Assembly (NCBI GenBank): GCA_030538275.1
Contig: JAUNUH010000005.1
Coordinates: forward strand, 124,001 to 188,000
DNA from: Flavobacteriaceae bacterium
Lineage (GTDB): Bacteria > Bacteroidota > Bacteroidia > Flavobacteriales > Weeksellaceae
DNA length: 64,000 bases
Reading direction: 5' to 3'
The notes beneath the pieces were generated by a model. The model ran no database searches, had not been told where the DNA came from, and worked only from the letters and a program-made list of their open reading frames with translations. A program made the translations under genes and the position numbers. Shown one piece after another: positions 1 to 11,026 of this stretch; the stretch's first letter is position 1, and each line of letters begins with the position of its first letter.

Positions 1-1766
1 TTCCAAATTTTATTGGCAAAATTTCGACCTTGCAGACACAAATCTTCATCAAAAAGCAGGTCATTTCCTGCAGACGAACTCAGCATCAAGCCTACACGCA
101 CGCCATCAGCGCCATATTTTTCCATCAATTGAATCGGGTCTGGAGAATTTCCCAATGATTTGGACATTTTTCTTCGTTGTTTATCCCGAACAATTCCGGT
201 AAAATACACATTGCTGAATGGTTTTTCTTGTCGGAATTCATAGCCAGCCATCACCATACGAGCCACCCAGAAAAAAATGATATCCGGGCCGGTAACCAAA
301 TCTTGTGTAGGATAATAATATTTTATTTCATCATTATCTGGCTCTAAAATTCCGTTGAAAACAGAAATCGGCCAAATCCAAGACGAAAACCAGGTATCCA
401 AGGCGTCATTATCTTGTCGTAAATCATTTGCAGTCAGATTTTTATCTGATTTTAATTGCGCAAGTTCTAGGGCTTTGTCGGCATTTTCGGCTACGACAAA
501 ATCCTGTGTTCCCTCACCGTAATACCAAGCCGGAATTCGATGCCCCCAATACAATTGTCGTGAAATATTCCAGTCGTGAATATTTTCCAGCCAATGATTC
601 CAAGTGTTTCGATATTTGTCTGGAAATAAATTCACATTACCGTCTGCCACGGCTTTGAGGGCAGGTTGTGTAATTTCGTCCATTTTGAGGAACCATTGAA
701 CCGAAAGTTTAGGCTCAATTACGGCTCCAGTTCGTTCAGAAGTGCCAACTTTATTCTTATAATCTTCTGTTTTCACCAAAAAACCTTTTTCGTCAAGTTC
801 TTTGGCGAATGCTTTTCGGGCTTCGAAGCGGTTCATACCTTTGTAGTGCAAGCCAAATTCGTTCAAATTGGCATCATCGTCTAGAACATCAATTATTTCT
901 AATGCATGTCGTTGACCGATTTCATAATCGTTTACGTCATGCGCAGGTGTGATTTTGAGAGCGCCGGTTCCGAATTCCATATCGACATATTCGTCTGAAA
1001 TTATAGGGATTTCGCGATTGGCAACTGGAACGATTACTGTTTTTCCGATTAAATCACGGTATCTTTCATCATGAGGATTCACGCAAATGGCGGTATCTCC
1101 CAAAATAGTTTCGGGTCGGGTTGTGGCAACGGTAATTTTTTGGTCTGAATCTTTAACCGGATAATTTACAAAGTACAATTTTCCATCCTGTTCTTTGTAA
1201 TTTACTTCTTCATCCGAAATATTGGTTTTTGCTTCTGGATCCCAATTCACCATGCGATAACCGCGATAAATTAAGCCTTTGTTGAATAAATCGACAAAAA
1301 TTTGGGTTACTGAAGCCGAAAGGTCGTCGTCTAGGGTGAATTTGGTGCGTTCCCAATCACAAGAAGCGCCCAATTTTTTGAGCTGATCCAAAATAATTCC
1401 GCCGTGTTCATTGGTCCAATCCCAGGCATGCTGCATGAATTCTTCTCGACTGAGATCGGTTTTGTTGATGCCTTTTTCTTTTAAGCGGGCAACTACTTTG
1501 GCCTCCGTGGCAATAGAAGCATGATCTGTTCCCGGAACCCAGCAAGCATTGAAACCAGACATGCGCGCTTTTCGAATCAAAATATCTTGGATGGTATTGT
1601 TGAGCATGTGGCCCATGTGTAGAACGCCAGTAACGTTGGGCGGCGGAATCACGATGGTGTAGGATGGTCTTTCATCGGGTTCAGAATGAAAAAATCCATG
1701 CTCCAGCCAGTAGTTGTACCATTTGTTTTCGGTGGTAGAGGGTTCATATTTTGATGGGATATTCAT
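1..1766 (-). CDS. valS: valyl-tRNA synthetase, 3' part missing (off left edge)
   Basis: Class I aminoacyl-tRNA synthetase that charges tRNA-Val in the cytoplasm. I translated the minus strand from the ATG at 1766: the protein starts [20 protein letters not shown] and carries the HIGH-type motif [13 protein letters not shown] near residue 45 and the [12 protein letters not shown] signature near residue 532, with the editing domain between ([12 protein letters not shown]). About 588 of the usual 870-880 residues are present; the anticodon-binding and C-terminal coiled-coil parts lie beyond position 1. A -7 promoter box on the minus strand lies 39 bases upstream. The gene is divergent from the DUF1573 gene. 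The identification is firm because both signature motifs are present in order. Confidence 0.97.
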   Translation of the reverse strand, partial: MNIPSKYEPSTTENKWYNYWLEHGFFHSEPDERPSYTIVIPPPNVTGVLHMGHMLNNTIQDILIRKARMSGFNACWVPGTDHASIATEAKVVARLKEKGINKTDLSREEFMQHAWDWTNEHGGIILDQLKKLGASCDWERTKFTLDDDLSASVTQIFVDLFNKGLIYRGYRMVNWDPEAKTNISDEEVNYKEQDGKLYFVNYPVKDSDQKITVATTRPETILGDTAICVNPHDERYRDLIGKTVIVPVANREIPIISDEYVDMEFGTGALKITPAHDVNDYEIGQRHALEIIDVLDDDANLNEFGLHYKGMNRFEARKAFAKELDEKGFLVKTEDYKNKVGTSERTGAVIEPKLSVQWFLKMDEITQPALKAVADGNVNLFPDKYRNTWNHWLENIHDWNISRQLYWGHRIPAWYYGEGTQDFVVAENADKALELAQLKSDKNLTANDLRQDNDALDTWFSSWIWPISVFNGILEPDNDEIKYYYPTQDLVTGPDIIFFWVARMVMAGYEFRQEKPFSNVYFTGIVRDKQRRKMSKSLGNSPDPIQLMEKYGADGVRVGLMLSSSAGNDLLFDEDLCLQGRNFANKIW

Positions 1767-1805
1767 GCTTTTGGTATGTATTTTGAATAAAAATAAATGA
1801 AGTTG

Positions 1806-1813
1806 CAAAAATA
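1806..1813 (-). promoter_or_regulatory. -7 promoter box for valS
   Basis: Minus strand reads TATTTTTG, matching the Bacteroidota TAnnTTTG -7 element, 39 bases before the valS ATG. I see no clear -33 TTG at the right distance. Confidence 0.4.
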
Positions 1814-1842
1814 AATATTAAGTTCAGCTAAAAAAAAAATTG

Positions 1843-1850
1843 TAACTTTG
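1843..1850 (+). promoter_or_regulatory. -7 promoter box for the DUF1573 gene
   Basis: TAACTTTG, the same octamer as in the sus and ompA promoters of this window, 32 bases before the ATG at 1883. The -33 region is degenerate. Confidence 0.55.
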
Positions 1851-1882
1851 TATAAATTAAAAATTGAAATAACTACATATAC

Positions 1883-2257
1883 ATGAAAAAATTTTTGTAC
1901 ACAATTTTATTTGCCGGAGCTGGAATGCTAGCATTAACTGCTCAGGAAATTACATTTAATAGTGAGGTGATGGAGTATGGTGATGTTGCCAAAGGTGCTG
2001 ATGGTAACAAAACTTTTACCTTCAAAAATACCGGTGACGCTCCTTTGATTTTGAAATTGGTAAAACCAGCTTGTGGTTGTACGGTTGCTGATTATCCCAA
2101 AGAGCCATTGGCTCCGGGAGAAAGTGGAACTATAAAGGTGGGATATAATACCAATACCGTGGGTGCTTTTAACAAAACTATTGAAGTTCATTCTAATGCC
2201 GTACAAAACGGGAGAAAAATTTTAAGAATTAAAGGTCGTGTTATAGAGCAACTATAA
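1883..2257 (+). CDS. DUF1573 family secreted protein
   Basis: A small exported protein of 124 residues. Residues 1-20 form a signal peptide (basic MKK, hydrophobic core, cut near LTA-Q). The rest is one DUF1573 Ig-like domain with the family hallmarks TFTFKNTGDAPL, the Cys motif ACGCTV and the APGESGTIKV turn. DUF1573 proteins are very common in Bacteroidota envelopes; their molecular role is not established. A longer lipoprotein paralogue lies at 50808-51377 and shares the CGCTV..Y.KEP.APG core. The gene ends inside the last six bases of the convergent protease gene. Monocistronic by position. Confidence 0.85.
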   Translation: MKKFLYTILFAGAGMLALTAQEITFNSEVMEYGDVAKGADGNKTFTFKNTGDAPLILKLVKPACGCTVADYPKEPLAPGESGTIKVGYNTNTVGAFNKTIEVHSNAVQNGRKILRIKGRVIEQL

Positions 2258-3496
2258 TTCGTCTTTTAAAATAAAACTTTTAACAATTTTATTACCATTT
2301 CTCAAAAGGGAAATGGTAATTTTTTTTCCGGGTTTTGATTTGAAAAGTGCATTTACCCAACCGAGTTCTCCTTCTTCTATTTCATTTCCATTGACGCTAG
2401 TGACAAAATCCCCGGGTTTGATGCCTGCGTGATAGGCTGGTGATCCAGGTCTCACATATACAATCTCGAGAAAGGGGAGTAGGGTATAGGTTTTTTGGAG
2501 TTTGATTCCGCTCATATTATAATAAAAATCATCCTTGAAGTTTTTATTAGGCCGAATAAACATATTTTGATTTTTATAATCAAAAATGACATGAAAACGA
2601 CGCAGAATTTCCCCGCCTACACTTCCGTTTCGTCCTTCAAAAGTTACGGCATTTGTGAGCGAAGCACTGTCGGGAAAACTTGTTGTAGGTTTTTCAAACT
2701 CAAAATGGTGAAGGATAAATCGATCGGTTTTGCTTCGAAATCCCGTAACAGGACCATTAATGCTAATTCCCAATGTGTCAGCGATATGTCGTGCAGGAAT
2801 TTGTAAATTAGGTTTCGAATTTTTGAACCACCATACTGCATCCCAACCGCCTGTATCAACAAGAAATCTGGCAGAGTCGATTTGTATATTTTCAGAAATT
2901 ATACTGCCTCGAATATAGGGTTTTCTTTGATGAAATTCGAGTGGGATTTTTTCGAATCGGCTTATTTTTCTCTTTTTTTTCTCATAAAAAAAGTTGTGTT
3001 GATAAAAGGTAATTTGTTTTGCTGGATAATCGATTTCTACCACAAAATCTTTCATAATATCAAAGCCAATAATTCCGTGAACAGGCATTCCGAGATATTT
3101 ACTCAATTTGAGTTTAGAGTCAAGAATTAATATCAAATGAGTGTCATCACGCGTAGCGGCGGCAATTTTCAAATGATTAAATCTGGAGTCATAGGCTTGT
3201 AATTCAAATCCTTGGCCCAGGCCTCCAATGGTCATTTGCCTACCTTTTTTGATGCTAATGTCATTGGTGTAATCAAAATCGATTAATAAAGTGTAGGGAG
3301 AACCCGTGTCTAATATCAGATTAAGATGGGTATCGCCGTTGAGGATTGCCGGGATTACAATAAGATTATTTACTTCTGTGAATCCGGTTTTGAAGTAGTT
3401 GCGTTGGGTATGAAAACTGGCGTGAGATTGACTTTTTCCTTGGTTTGAAAAAATCAGCAATAGAAATAAAAAAAACTTCAATCTATTATCAAGCAT
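2252..3496 (-). CDS. secreted retropepsin-like aspartyl protease with C-terminal PDZ domain
   Basis: Predicted exported protease of 414 residues. It has an N-terminal hydrophobic stretch (residues 6-19) that looks like a signal peptide, then two pseudo-symmetric aspartyl protease halves, the first with DTGS at residues 63-66 and the second with DTGG at 214-217, and a C-terminal PDZ domain (about 335-410) with the typical GSPAYHAGIKPGD and VNG features. Such one-chain protease plus PDZ proteins are widespread in Bacteroidota and unstudied in detail; substrate unknown. The second catalytic motif has Gly in place of the usual Ser/Thr, which is also seen in retropepsin relatives. It overlaps the convergent DUF1573 gene by 6 bases. 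Confidence 0.85.
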   Translation of the reverse strand: MLDNRLKFFLFLLLIFSNQGKSQSHASFHTQRNYFKTGFTEVNNLIVIPAILNGDTHLNLILDTGSPYTLLIDFDYTNDISIKKGRQMTIGGLGQGFELQAYDSRFNHLKIAAATRDDTHLILILDSKLKLSKYLGMPVHGIIGFDIMKDFVVEIDYPAKQITFYQHNFFYEKKKRKISRFEKIPLEFHQRKPYIRGSIISENIQIDSARFLVDTGGWDAVWWFKNSKPNLQIPARHIADTLGISINGPVTGFRSKTDRFILHHFEFEKPTTSFPDSASLTNAVTFEGRNGSVGGEILRRFHVIFDYKNQNMFIRPNKNFKDDFYYNMSGIKLQKTYTLLPFLEIVYVRPGSPAYHAGIKPGDFVTSVNGNEIEEGELGWVNALFKSKPGKKITISLLRNGNKIVKSFILKDEL

Positions 3497-3544
3497 CTAA
3501 TAAAGATAATAGATTGAAGTTGAATGTACACTAAAAAAGTGTGA

Positions 3545-3895
3545 TTAATTCATTTTTTTATGAATATAATTTTGAATCTTGTCCACCACATAAGGAGTGG
3601 CCATAGCGACACCTGCCGTAAGCAGTAATTTCGGAACGGGCCCTAGTCTGAATCTGGTAACAGCTGTACTGGCAACAAGCGTAAGTACTGCCTTTACACC
3701 TTCGTCCATCAATTGATTACGCCCCTCTTCGTTTTTGTCAAAAAATGCCATGGGGCTCGTACTACCACTTGCATATTTACCCAGCAACTGTTTTACAGGC
3801 GTGAACGGATTTTCAAAACCTGATTCCAATTCGCGTTTGAGCATTGCTTTTCTTTGCCTTAGCTCTGCCAGAGTTGTTATTTTGTCGTTTGTCAT
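3545..3895 (-). CDS. conserved small protein of a YtxH/holin-X cluster
   Basis: 116 residues, function unknown. The N-terminal half is charged and helical (TTLAELRQRKAMLKREL), the C-terminal half holds a moderately hydrophobic glycine/alanine stretch (about 70-105) ending in a basic tail, so it could associate with the membrane. It starts 2 bases after the stop of the holin-X-like gene, so it is the last gene of a three-gene unit. I do not recognise a named domain. The arrangement YtxH, holin-X-like, small unknown is one I associate with flavobacterial genomes; this is from memory and not tested. Confidence 0.7.
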   Translation of the reverse strand: MTNDKITTLAELRQRKAMLKRELESGFENPFTPVKQLLGKYASGSTSPMAFFDKNEEGRNQLMDEGVKAVLTLVASTAVTRFRLGPVPKLLLTAGVAMATPYVVDKIQNYIHKKMN

Positions 3896-3897
3896 AA

Positions 3898-4230
3898 TTA
3901 TTCTTCTTCTTTTTTGTCTGAATTATCGGCCATGGCGGATGCTACGGCAATATTCATTAACATGTTCTGAATCGGGGCTTTGAAAATAAAAAATAAAATC
4001 ATCAAAAGTAAATAAATACCTGCCACGATAAGGAATCCCACATATCTTCCATATAATTCACCTAGATAGAATCCTGCGGCGAAACTGGCCAAGAGGATAA
4101 AAAACATTATAAAAATGCCTATCAGTAGAATAAAGATTAATTTGGATGCTACACGACCTACTGCCTCGATGCCTTCTAGTTTCACCAAGGCAATTTGGTC
4201 TTGTATATAATTTTTTACAGATCCGAACAT
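3898..4230 (-). CDS. holin-X-like (phage holin superfamily III type) integral membrane protein
   Basis: 110 residues with an amphipathic N-terminal segment (residues 1-25) and two long hydrophobic helices (about 30-57 and 63-87) separated by a short loop, followed by a charged tail ending KKEEE. This is the layout of the PF07332-like holin-X family, which in bacteria without a nearby phage is thought to be a membrane stress or shaping protein and not a true lysis holin. No lysis gene is nearby, so a phage origin is not supported. It sits between the YtxH gene (19 bases upstream) and the unknown 116-residue gene. Confidence 0.75.
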   Translation of the reverse strand: MFGSVKNYIQDQIALVKLEGIEAVGRVASKLIFILLIGIFIMFFILLASFAAGFYLGELYGRYVGFLIVAGIYLLLMILFFIFKAPIQNMLMNIAVASAMADNSDKKEEE

Positions 4231-4249
4231 GTGTTATTTTTTAAGAGAA

Positions 4250-4519
4250 TTAAACGCCTAACTCGTCTTCGATATCTCTTAACTCTGCTTCAGTTCTGCG
4301 CAGTTTGTCTTCAAGCTCTGCTTTTACTTGTTTAGCCTTGTCGCTAAAGTCGTTTGCGTATTTTTCAATTTCTCTTTTCAACTTATCGGCTTCATCTACC
4401 AATAAATCACGTGTTTCTCTACCACTTTGAGGCGCTAAAAGTAATGCAGCTACAGCACCCGCCAAAGCTCCAATAAATAGACTTCCTATAATTGCTCCTG
4501 TTTCATTGTTACGTCTCAT
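4250..4519 (-). CDS. YtxH domain protein
   Basis: 89 residues: one N-terminal hydrophobic helix (about 9-30, GAIIGSLFIGALAGAVAALL) with the family motif LLAPQSGRETR right after it, then a long charged coiled-coil-like helix to the C-terminus. YtxH proteins are stress-linked membrane-anchored small proteins of unknown mechanism. It is the first gene of the minus-strand trio and is divergent from the aminotransferase gene. Confidence 0.88.
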   Translation of the reverse strand: MRRNNETGAIIGSLFIGALAGAVAALLLAPQSGRETRDLLVDEADKLKREIEKYANDFSDKAKQVKAELEDKLRRTEAELRDIEDELGV

Positions 4520-4577
4520 AATTTTGTAATTTTTTAATGTTTGACTGAAATAAATTTACAAAAACAATACCATTTTG

Positions 4578-4585
4578 TATTTTTG
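4578..4585 (+). promoter_or_regulatory. -7 promoter box for the aminotransferase
   Basis: TATTTTTG, 17 bases before the ATG at 4603, fits the Bacteroidota -7 consensus. Confidence 0.45.
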
Positions 4586-4602
4586 AACTTTAAACTAAGT
4601 GT

Positions 4603-5799
4603 ATGCCACAGTTATCAAAAAAATCGGCTAATATGCCAGCATCTCCTATCCGTAAACTGGTTCCCAGTGCCGATGTCGCTGTACAAAAAGGTCTCAATGT
4701 TTATTATCTGAATATTGGACAGCCCGATATTCCCAGTCCGGTAAACGCATTGGCTGCCTTGCAAGATTGGGATATTCCGGTGATTTCCTATACCCGATCA
4801 GAAGGAACGGTGGAATATAGGGAGGCATTGGTAGATTATTTTCATTCAAAAGGCTTTTCCGACCTAGATATTTCTAATTTTGTGGTGACCAATGGCGGAT
4901 CAGAGGCATTGATGTTTGCACTTGGATTAATAGCCAATCCGGGTGATGAAATCATAATTCCTGAACCTTTTTATGCTAATTATAATGGTTTTGCGGTACA
5001 GAGTGAAGTGAATGTAGTGCCGATATCCTCGGATATTGAATCCGGTTTTGCATTGCCTCCTATCGTAGATTTTGAAAAGAAAATTACCGAAAAAACTCGA
5101 GCCATCGTCATCTGCCATCCGGGAAATCCTACCGGTTATTTGTACTCCAAAGAAGAATTGGATCAGTTGCGAGATTTGGTATTGAAGTATGATTTGTATT
5201 TGATTTCTGATGAGGTGTATCGTGAATTTACGTATGATATTCCACATTATTCTGTATTGAATTATCCTGAATTGAAAAATCATGTAATTGTGATTGATTC
5301 TGAGTCTAAAAGGTTCAGTATGTGTGGAATACGTTTGGGTGCGATGATTTCAAGAAATAAGGAACTCATGGCTGCTGCGCTCAAATTTGCACAAGCTAGA
5401 TTGAGCCCTGTTTTGATTTCACAAGTGATTGCTACAGCTGCACACAAGGATTCTGTCCAATATTTGCAACACGCCAAAGCAGAATATGATAGTAGAAGAA
5501 ATTATATTGTAAAGGCTTTGAACCAAATTCCAGGAGTGTTTGTACCCAAACCACAAGGCGCTTTTTATTGTGTAGCGCGTTTACCCGTCGAGGATGCCGA
5601 GCATTTTGCTCAATGGATGTTAGAAGAATTTGATTATAAAGGAGAAACGGTGATGGTAGCTCCCAATGCAGGATTTTATTCTACTTCTGGCAAAGGTAAA
5701 AACGAAGTAAGGATAGCCTATGTACTTGAAATTGAAGAGCTTGAAAAAGCTGTGGTAGTGCTGGCAGCCGGTCTAGAGGCGTATCAAAATCGGGATTAA
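4603..5799 (+). CDS. PLP-dependent class I/II aminotransferase
   Basis: Cytoplasmic aminotransferase of 398 residues, fold type I. Visible signatures are NPTG at 175-178, the pyridine-contacting Asp203 in SDEVY, and the PLP-binding Lys236 in DSESKRFSMCGIRLG. Length and motif spacing fit the AspC/AlaA-like subgroup; aspartate, alanine or aromatic amino acid substrates are all possible. The neighbourhood gives no pathway clue. The ATG at 4603 is favoured because a -7 box lies just upstream and the sequence MPQLSKKSANMPASPIRKL matches the usual family N-terminus. Confidence 0.92.
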   Translation: MPQLSKKSANMPASPIRKLVPSADVAVQKGLNVYYLNIGQPDIPSPVNALAALQDWDIPVISYTRSEGTVEYREALVDYFHSKGFSDLDISNFVVTNGGSEALMFALGLIANPGDEIIIPEPFYANYNGFAVQSEVNVVPISSDIESGFALPPIVDFEKKITEKTRAIVICHPGNPTGYLYSKEELDQLRDLVLKYDLYLISDEVYREFTYDIPHYSVLNYPELKNHVIVIDSESKRFSMCGIRLGAMISRNKELMAAALKFAQARLSPVLISQVIATAAHKDSVQYLQHAKAEYDSRRNYIVKALNQIPGVFVPKPQGAFYCVARLPVEDAEHFAQWMLEEFDYKGETVMVAPNAGFYSTSGKGKNEVRIAYVLEIEELEKAVVVLAAGLEAYQNRD

Positions 5800-5938
5800 C
5801 TTTCCTAATTTTGCTTTTAAGAAGAATTTTTGCGCAATCTTCAATGAGTTGAAAGGTAGAGATGCTTACGATTATTAAAAAATAAATTTGATTTGAGCGA
5901 TCGAACCCAAGTCTAAACGGTGATTTGCCATTCCAACA

Positions 5939-7659
<1,721 letters not shown>

Positions 7660-8742
7660 TTATTCATTGAAAATATCAATGAGAAGATTTTTTAGTTCTT
7701 CATCATGTTTATTGATTTCTAGGATTTTTCCTTCTGGTGAAATTATGAAGTTTCTGGGAATAAAGGTTATATTATATTTTTTGGCAATTTTGCCTTCAAA
7801 TCCTTTTAGATCCGAAACGTTTTGCCATTGGAAATTCTCTTTTTTGAGCGCTTTTATCAAATCTTCATTTTTTGTATCTAAAGAATAGCTCAATATTTCA
7901 AACCCTTTTTGATTGTATTTCTTGTACAGTTTTTTTAATAATGGAATCTCTTTTCTACAAGGAGCACACCAACTGGCCCAAAAGTCTAATAAAACATATT
8001 TCCCTTTAAAATCTGATAGCTTGATTAATTTATTATTTACATTAAATCCTTCAATTTCTGGTGCTAAATTGCCTATATTCACTGTATTAGGAAATACATA
8101 TAACCTATAATGAATGTCTTTGCCAATGGTATGGTTTTTTAATTCATTCGAGAAATTTTCGAATAGCTTTTTCGAGATGTTGAGAGGGAAAACTTCTATT
8201 TTATCCTTTAACTGTAATAAACTTATAAATGAATTGGGGTTTTTGGAAATGTAACTTTCAGTTGAATCATTAATTAGTTTTGAGTAATAAACATTTTGAT
8301 TTTCATACTTCACAGAATTAATCGAATCATTGTTATTCATTGCTTCCATGGCTTTATCAAAAGAATCATTTAGCATATCATAATAATCCTGGAGACCTTC
8401 ACGAAATGCGCTGTTTTCTTCCATTAACTTAGAACCTGATATTTTTGCAGACCTCATATTTTCTGCATCTGCAATTAGGTTGATATGGCTGTTGTCTAAT
8501 AGAATAGTAGAAATACTTTTGAAATCTTTTACTTTTAAGTAGTGAACATTTGGCTCTGAAAGCTTCCCTTTAAATGTAAAGGAATTATTCCTAATGAGGG
8601 TAGAATCTATTTCAACTTTGGCCGAATTAAGCAAATAAATTGTCTTGTTTTCAGCATTTGAAATTTGACCGGAAATAGTATAGGACTGTGAAAAAATACT
8701 AAATGAACTAAATAATAGTGTGATGAATAAGATTTTCTTCAT
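7660..8742 (-). CDS. TlpA-like thiol-disulfide oxidoreductase with N-terminal DUF4369 domain
   Basis: Predicted periplasmic or cell-surface thioredoxin of 360 residues. Residues 1-19 are a signal peptide (cut after FSIFSQ). A DUF4369-type beta domain (about 20-105) is followed by a helical linker and a thioredoxin/AhpC-TSA domain from about 225, with active-site Cys259 and Cys262 in WASWCAPC and the cis-Pro region FIPRNFII. This two-domain layout is typical for Bacteroidota. It probably reduces envelope disulfides; the partner is unknown. It is monocistronic by position. Confidence 0.9.
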   Translation of the reverse strand: MKKILFITLLFSSFSIFSQSYTISGQISNAENKTIYLLNSAKVEIDSTLIRNNSFTFKGKLSEPNVHYLKVKDFKSISTILLDNSHINLIADAENMRSAKISGSKLMEENSAFREGLQDYYDMLNDSFDKAMEAMNNNDSINSVKYENQNVYYSKLINDSTESYISKNPNSFISLLQLKDKIEVFPLNISKKLFENFSNELKNHTIGKDIHYRLYVFPNTVNIGNLAPEIEGFNVNNKLIKLSDFKGKYVLLDFWASWCAPCRKEIPLLKKLYKKYNQKGFEILSYSLDTKNEDLIKALKKENFQWQNVSDLKGFEGKIAKKYNITFIPRNFIISPEGKILEINKHDEELKNLLIDIFNE

Positions 8743-8834
8743 AAATAAATTTTAAATAACATGCTGTTTTTGAATCTATTAAGCATTGAATCAATAAGGT
8801 TTTTAATCTATTTTTAATATGATTTTCAAACCAA

Positions 8835-9257
8835 TCAATTCAAAAATCTTTCCTTCATTTCTCTTGTGGGAATCATACAATTTTCTTGCTTCCCAAACCA
8901 TTTATATCTGTTCCTGGAGACAAAGTCATATACGCCATTTCGTACAAAGCGCGGAATTACATAAAAAATTTGAGCCAATTTCCCAATTCCGCCCAAATCA
9001 TTCAAAACCTCCAAAGCCGCATCAGACCTAGTGAATAATCTGCCATTTCTGAGGTATAAAAAAGTATTGAATTCTTGCAAATTCAAGGCGTGTTCTCGCA
9101 ATATCGTCTGTCCAATTTCTGATTGAAGAGAAGAAAATTTCAAAACTTTCTTCTTGTCCCATCGAATCAACCGCTGAATCGTGGCATTACACAAATTGCA
9201 AACACCATCAAATAAAACAAGATTATTTTCTATTTTATATTGTTCTCTTTCAGCCAC
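8835..9257 (-). CDS. DCC family (DUF393) thiol-disulfide oxidoreductase-like protein
   Basis: 140 residues with the family signature LFDGVCNLCN, giving Cys20 and Cys23, and the conserved later block SDAALEVLNDLGG and C-terminal YRWFGK. The family is named for its Asp-x-x-Cys-x-x-Cys motif and is predicted to be a thioredoxin-fold protein; no reaction is proven. The only in-frame start is a GTG at 9257, lying inside the 3' end of mltG, so the two genes overlap by 28 bases and are probably translationally coupled. Confidence 0.87.
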   Translation of the reverse strand: MAEREQYKIENNLVLFDGVCNLCNATIQRLIRWDKKKVLKFSSLQSEIGQTILREHALNLQEFNTFLYLRNGRLFTRSDAALEVLNDLGGIGKLAQIFYVIPRFVRNGVYDFVSRNRYKWFGKQENCMIPTREMKERFLN

Positions 9258-10246
9258 TTACGATATTTTGCGGCATTTGCCAAATGTTCGGTGTAACTAT
9301 TGGTAAAACTATGATATCCAGGGCGATCTGGGTCTGCACAAAAGAAAATCATATCATGCGGTTCTGGTGATAATACAGCATCAATCGCGGTTCCATTGGG
9401 CAAAGTAATCGGTGCAGGCGGCAATCCCGTGTTCAAATAGGTATTATATGCCGATGCAGTTTTTAAATGCTTGTGATATACCCGTTGAATTTTTTTATCA
9501 AATCCATGTTCCAGCCTATACGCATACACCGATGTAGGATCGGCTTCCAATCTACGACCTTGCTTCAATCGATTCAAATAAGCCTGAGCCACTTTGGGCT
9601 GTTCATCGGCCTTGGACGCCTCCATTTGCACTATCGAGGCCAAGGTATAAACTTCCAATTCCGTCATACCACTGGCAGCCAACTTCTGTTTTCTCTCATC
9701 ATTCCAGAAGATATCATGCTCTTTGATCATTCTGTCCACAAAAGTCTTACCACTAGTCAACCATAAAAAATTATAAGTATTCGGAATAAAATATATTTTT
9801 GAAGTTTCCAGATCCAAACCTTCTTGTACAAACTGTTCATGCGATAAAATGGCTTCAACAATATCAAGCGAATCGGCAATAATATTTTTGGAAACATCAC
9901 GAGCCAAATGAAAAATCGTGGGCGAATTTTTAACCATTAATTTCACCTCATCTTCTTTACCATTTTTTAATTTCAAAGCCAATTCCTTGTTGGTTTCAGC
10001 CTCAGAAATCAAATAACGACCTGGTTTCACAAATTTATCCATTTCCTCTGCGCGCGCCACTACGTCAAACTGTTTTATATCCTTTACAAAGAGCGATAGA
10101 GAATCCAATACCTGCTGATAGGTAGCATTAGGATAAATATACAAATGCCCCTCTTTGACTACATTTTGCTTATCTGCATAAAAATAAGAACAAGAAGACA
10201 AGCCAGTTACCAAAAGCAACAAAAGGCTATATTGAACGTATTTCAT
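9230..10246 (-). CDS. mltG: endolytic murein transglycosylase MltG (YceG-like), lipoprotein form
   Basis: Cuts nascent glycan strands during peptidoglycan growth. 338 residues. The YceG-like catalytic region is seen around Glu209 in ASIVQMEASKADEQPKVA and the following LNRLKQGRRLEADPTS. Most MltG proteins have an inner-membrane helix at the N-terminus; here the hydrophobic segment ends in a lipobox, LSSC, with Cys19, which predicts a lipoprotein. It lies in a minus-strand operon of unknown gene, dapF, mltG and DCC gene; dapF is 6 bases upstream, which fits a cell-wall theme. Confidence 0.92.
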   Translation of the reverse strand: MKYVQYSLLLLLVTGLSSCSYFYADKQNVVKEGHLYIYPNATYQQVLDSLSLFVKDIKQFDVVARAEEMDKFVKPGRYLISEAETNKELALKLKNGKEDEVKLMVKNSPTIFHLARDVSKNIIADSLDIVEAILSHEQFVQEGLDLETSKIYFIPNTYNFLWLTSGKTFVDRMIKEHDIFWNDERKQKLAASGMTELEVYTLASIVQMEASKADEQPKVAQAYLNRLKQGRRLEADPTSVYAYRLEHGFDKKIQRVYHKHLKTASAYNTYLNTGLPPAPITLPNGTAIDAVLSPEPHDMIFFCADPDRPGYHSFTNSYTEHLANAAKYRKWLKENNIK

Positions 10247-10252
10247 AAATTT

Positions 10253-11020
10253 TCAAATTTGAAACTTTCCCTTAAAAACGAACTCTGCAGGCCCAATCAG
10301 AAAAATCTTTGAAAAAGAATTGCCATTTCTGTTGAAAAATACTTGCAAATTTCCACCACGGGTTTTTACTTTTATTTCATTATCATGAGACCTGCCCAGT
10401 ATAGACAAAGATAATGCCGCAGCCGTAACACCCGTGCCGCAACTCAAAGTCTCGTTTTCTACACCACGCTCATAAGTCCTCATTTCTAGTCGGTTAGGTG
10501 ATAATTGGTGAATAAAATTTACATTCACACCCTCTGGATATGCCGCAGAATAACGCACCTCTGCACCACGTTTTTGAACGTCTAAATCATTCAGGTTTTC
10601 CTCAAAAATTACATGATGTGGGGAGCCAGTATTTACAAAAATGTGATTATCAAATACATTTACCTCTTCCACATCAGACATTTGTAATTTCACATATTCA
10701 TGTAATAATTCCGCATAGTGCATGCCATCTGCCGCCAAAAAGCTCACAGAATCTTCCATCAACCCCAAATCGCTCAAAAACCGAACAAAGCATCTGCCGC
10801 CATTACCACACATGCTGCTTGGCCTGCCATCAGAATTATAGTAAACCATCTCAAAAATCCCGGCATTCTCTTGCAAAAGAATCAATCCATCCGCACCAAT
10901 CCCAAATCTGCGATGGCACATACGTTGAATCAACTCCTCACTCGCCGCAAAAGTCTTCTTGCGGTCATCAATCATTATAAAATCGTTGCCCGTTCCTTGA
11001 TATTTAAAAAATTTAATCAC
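10253..11020 (-). CDS. dapF: diaminopimelate epimerase
   Basis: Converts LL- to meso-diaminopimelate for lysine and peptidoglycan synthesis in the cytoplasm. 255 residues, slightly short for the family (about 260-280). The two catalytic cysteines are visible: Cys71 in SSMCGNGGRC and Cys194 in ETLSCGTGVTAAA. The start is a GTG at 11020 followed by MIKFFKYQGTGNDF, the expected N-terminus. It lies between an unknown acidic protein (6 bases upstream) and mltG. Confidence 0.95.
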   Translation of the reverse strand: MIKFFKYQGTGNDFIMIDDRKKTFAASEELIQRMCHRRFGIGADGLILLQENAGIFEMVYYNSDGRPSSMCGNGGRCFVRFLSDLGLMEDSVSFLAADGMHYAELLHEYVKLQMSDVEEVNVFDNHIFVNTGSPHHVIFEENLNDLDVQKRGAEVRYSAAYPEGVNVNFIHQLSPNRLEMRTYERGVENETLSCGTGVTAAALSLSILGRSHDNEIKVKTRGGNLQVFFNRNGNSFSKIFLIGPAEFVFKGKFQI

Positions 11021-11026
11021 AAAAAA

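Noticed and set aside
3898..4230. Holin-X-like gene as a sign of a prophage
   Set aside because: No lysin, integrase or structural phage gene is near; the family is common in chromosomes.
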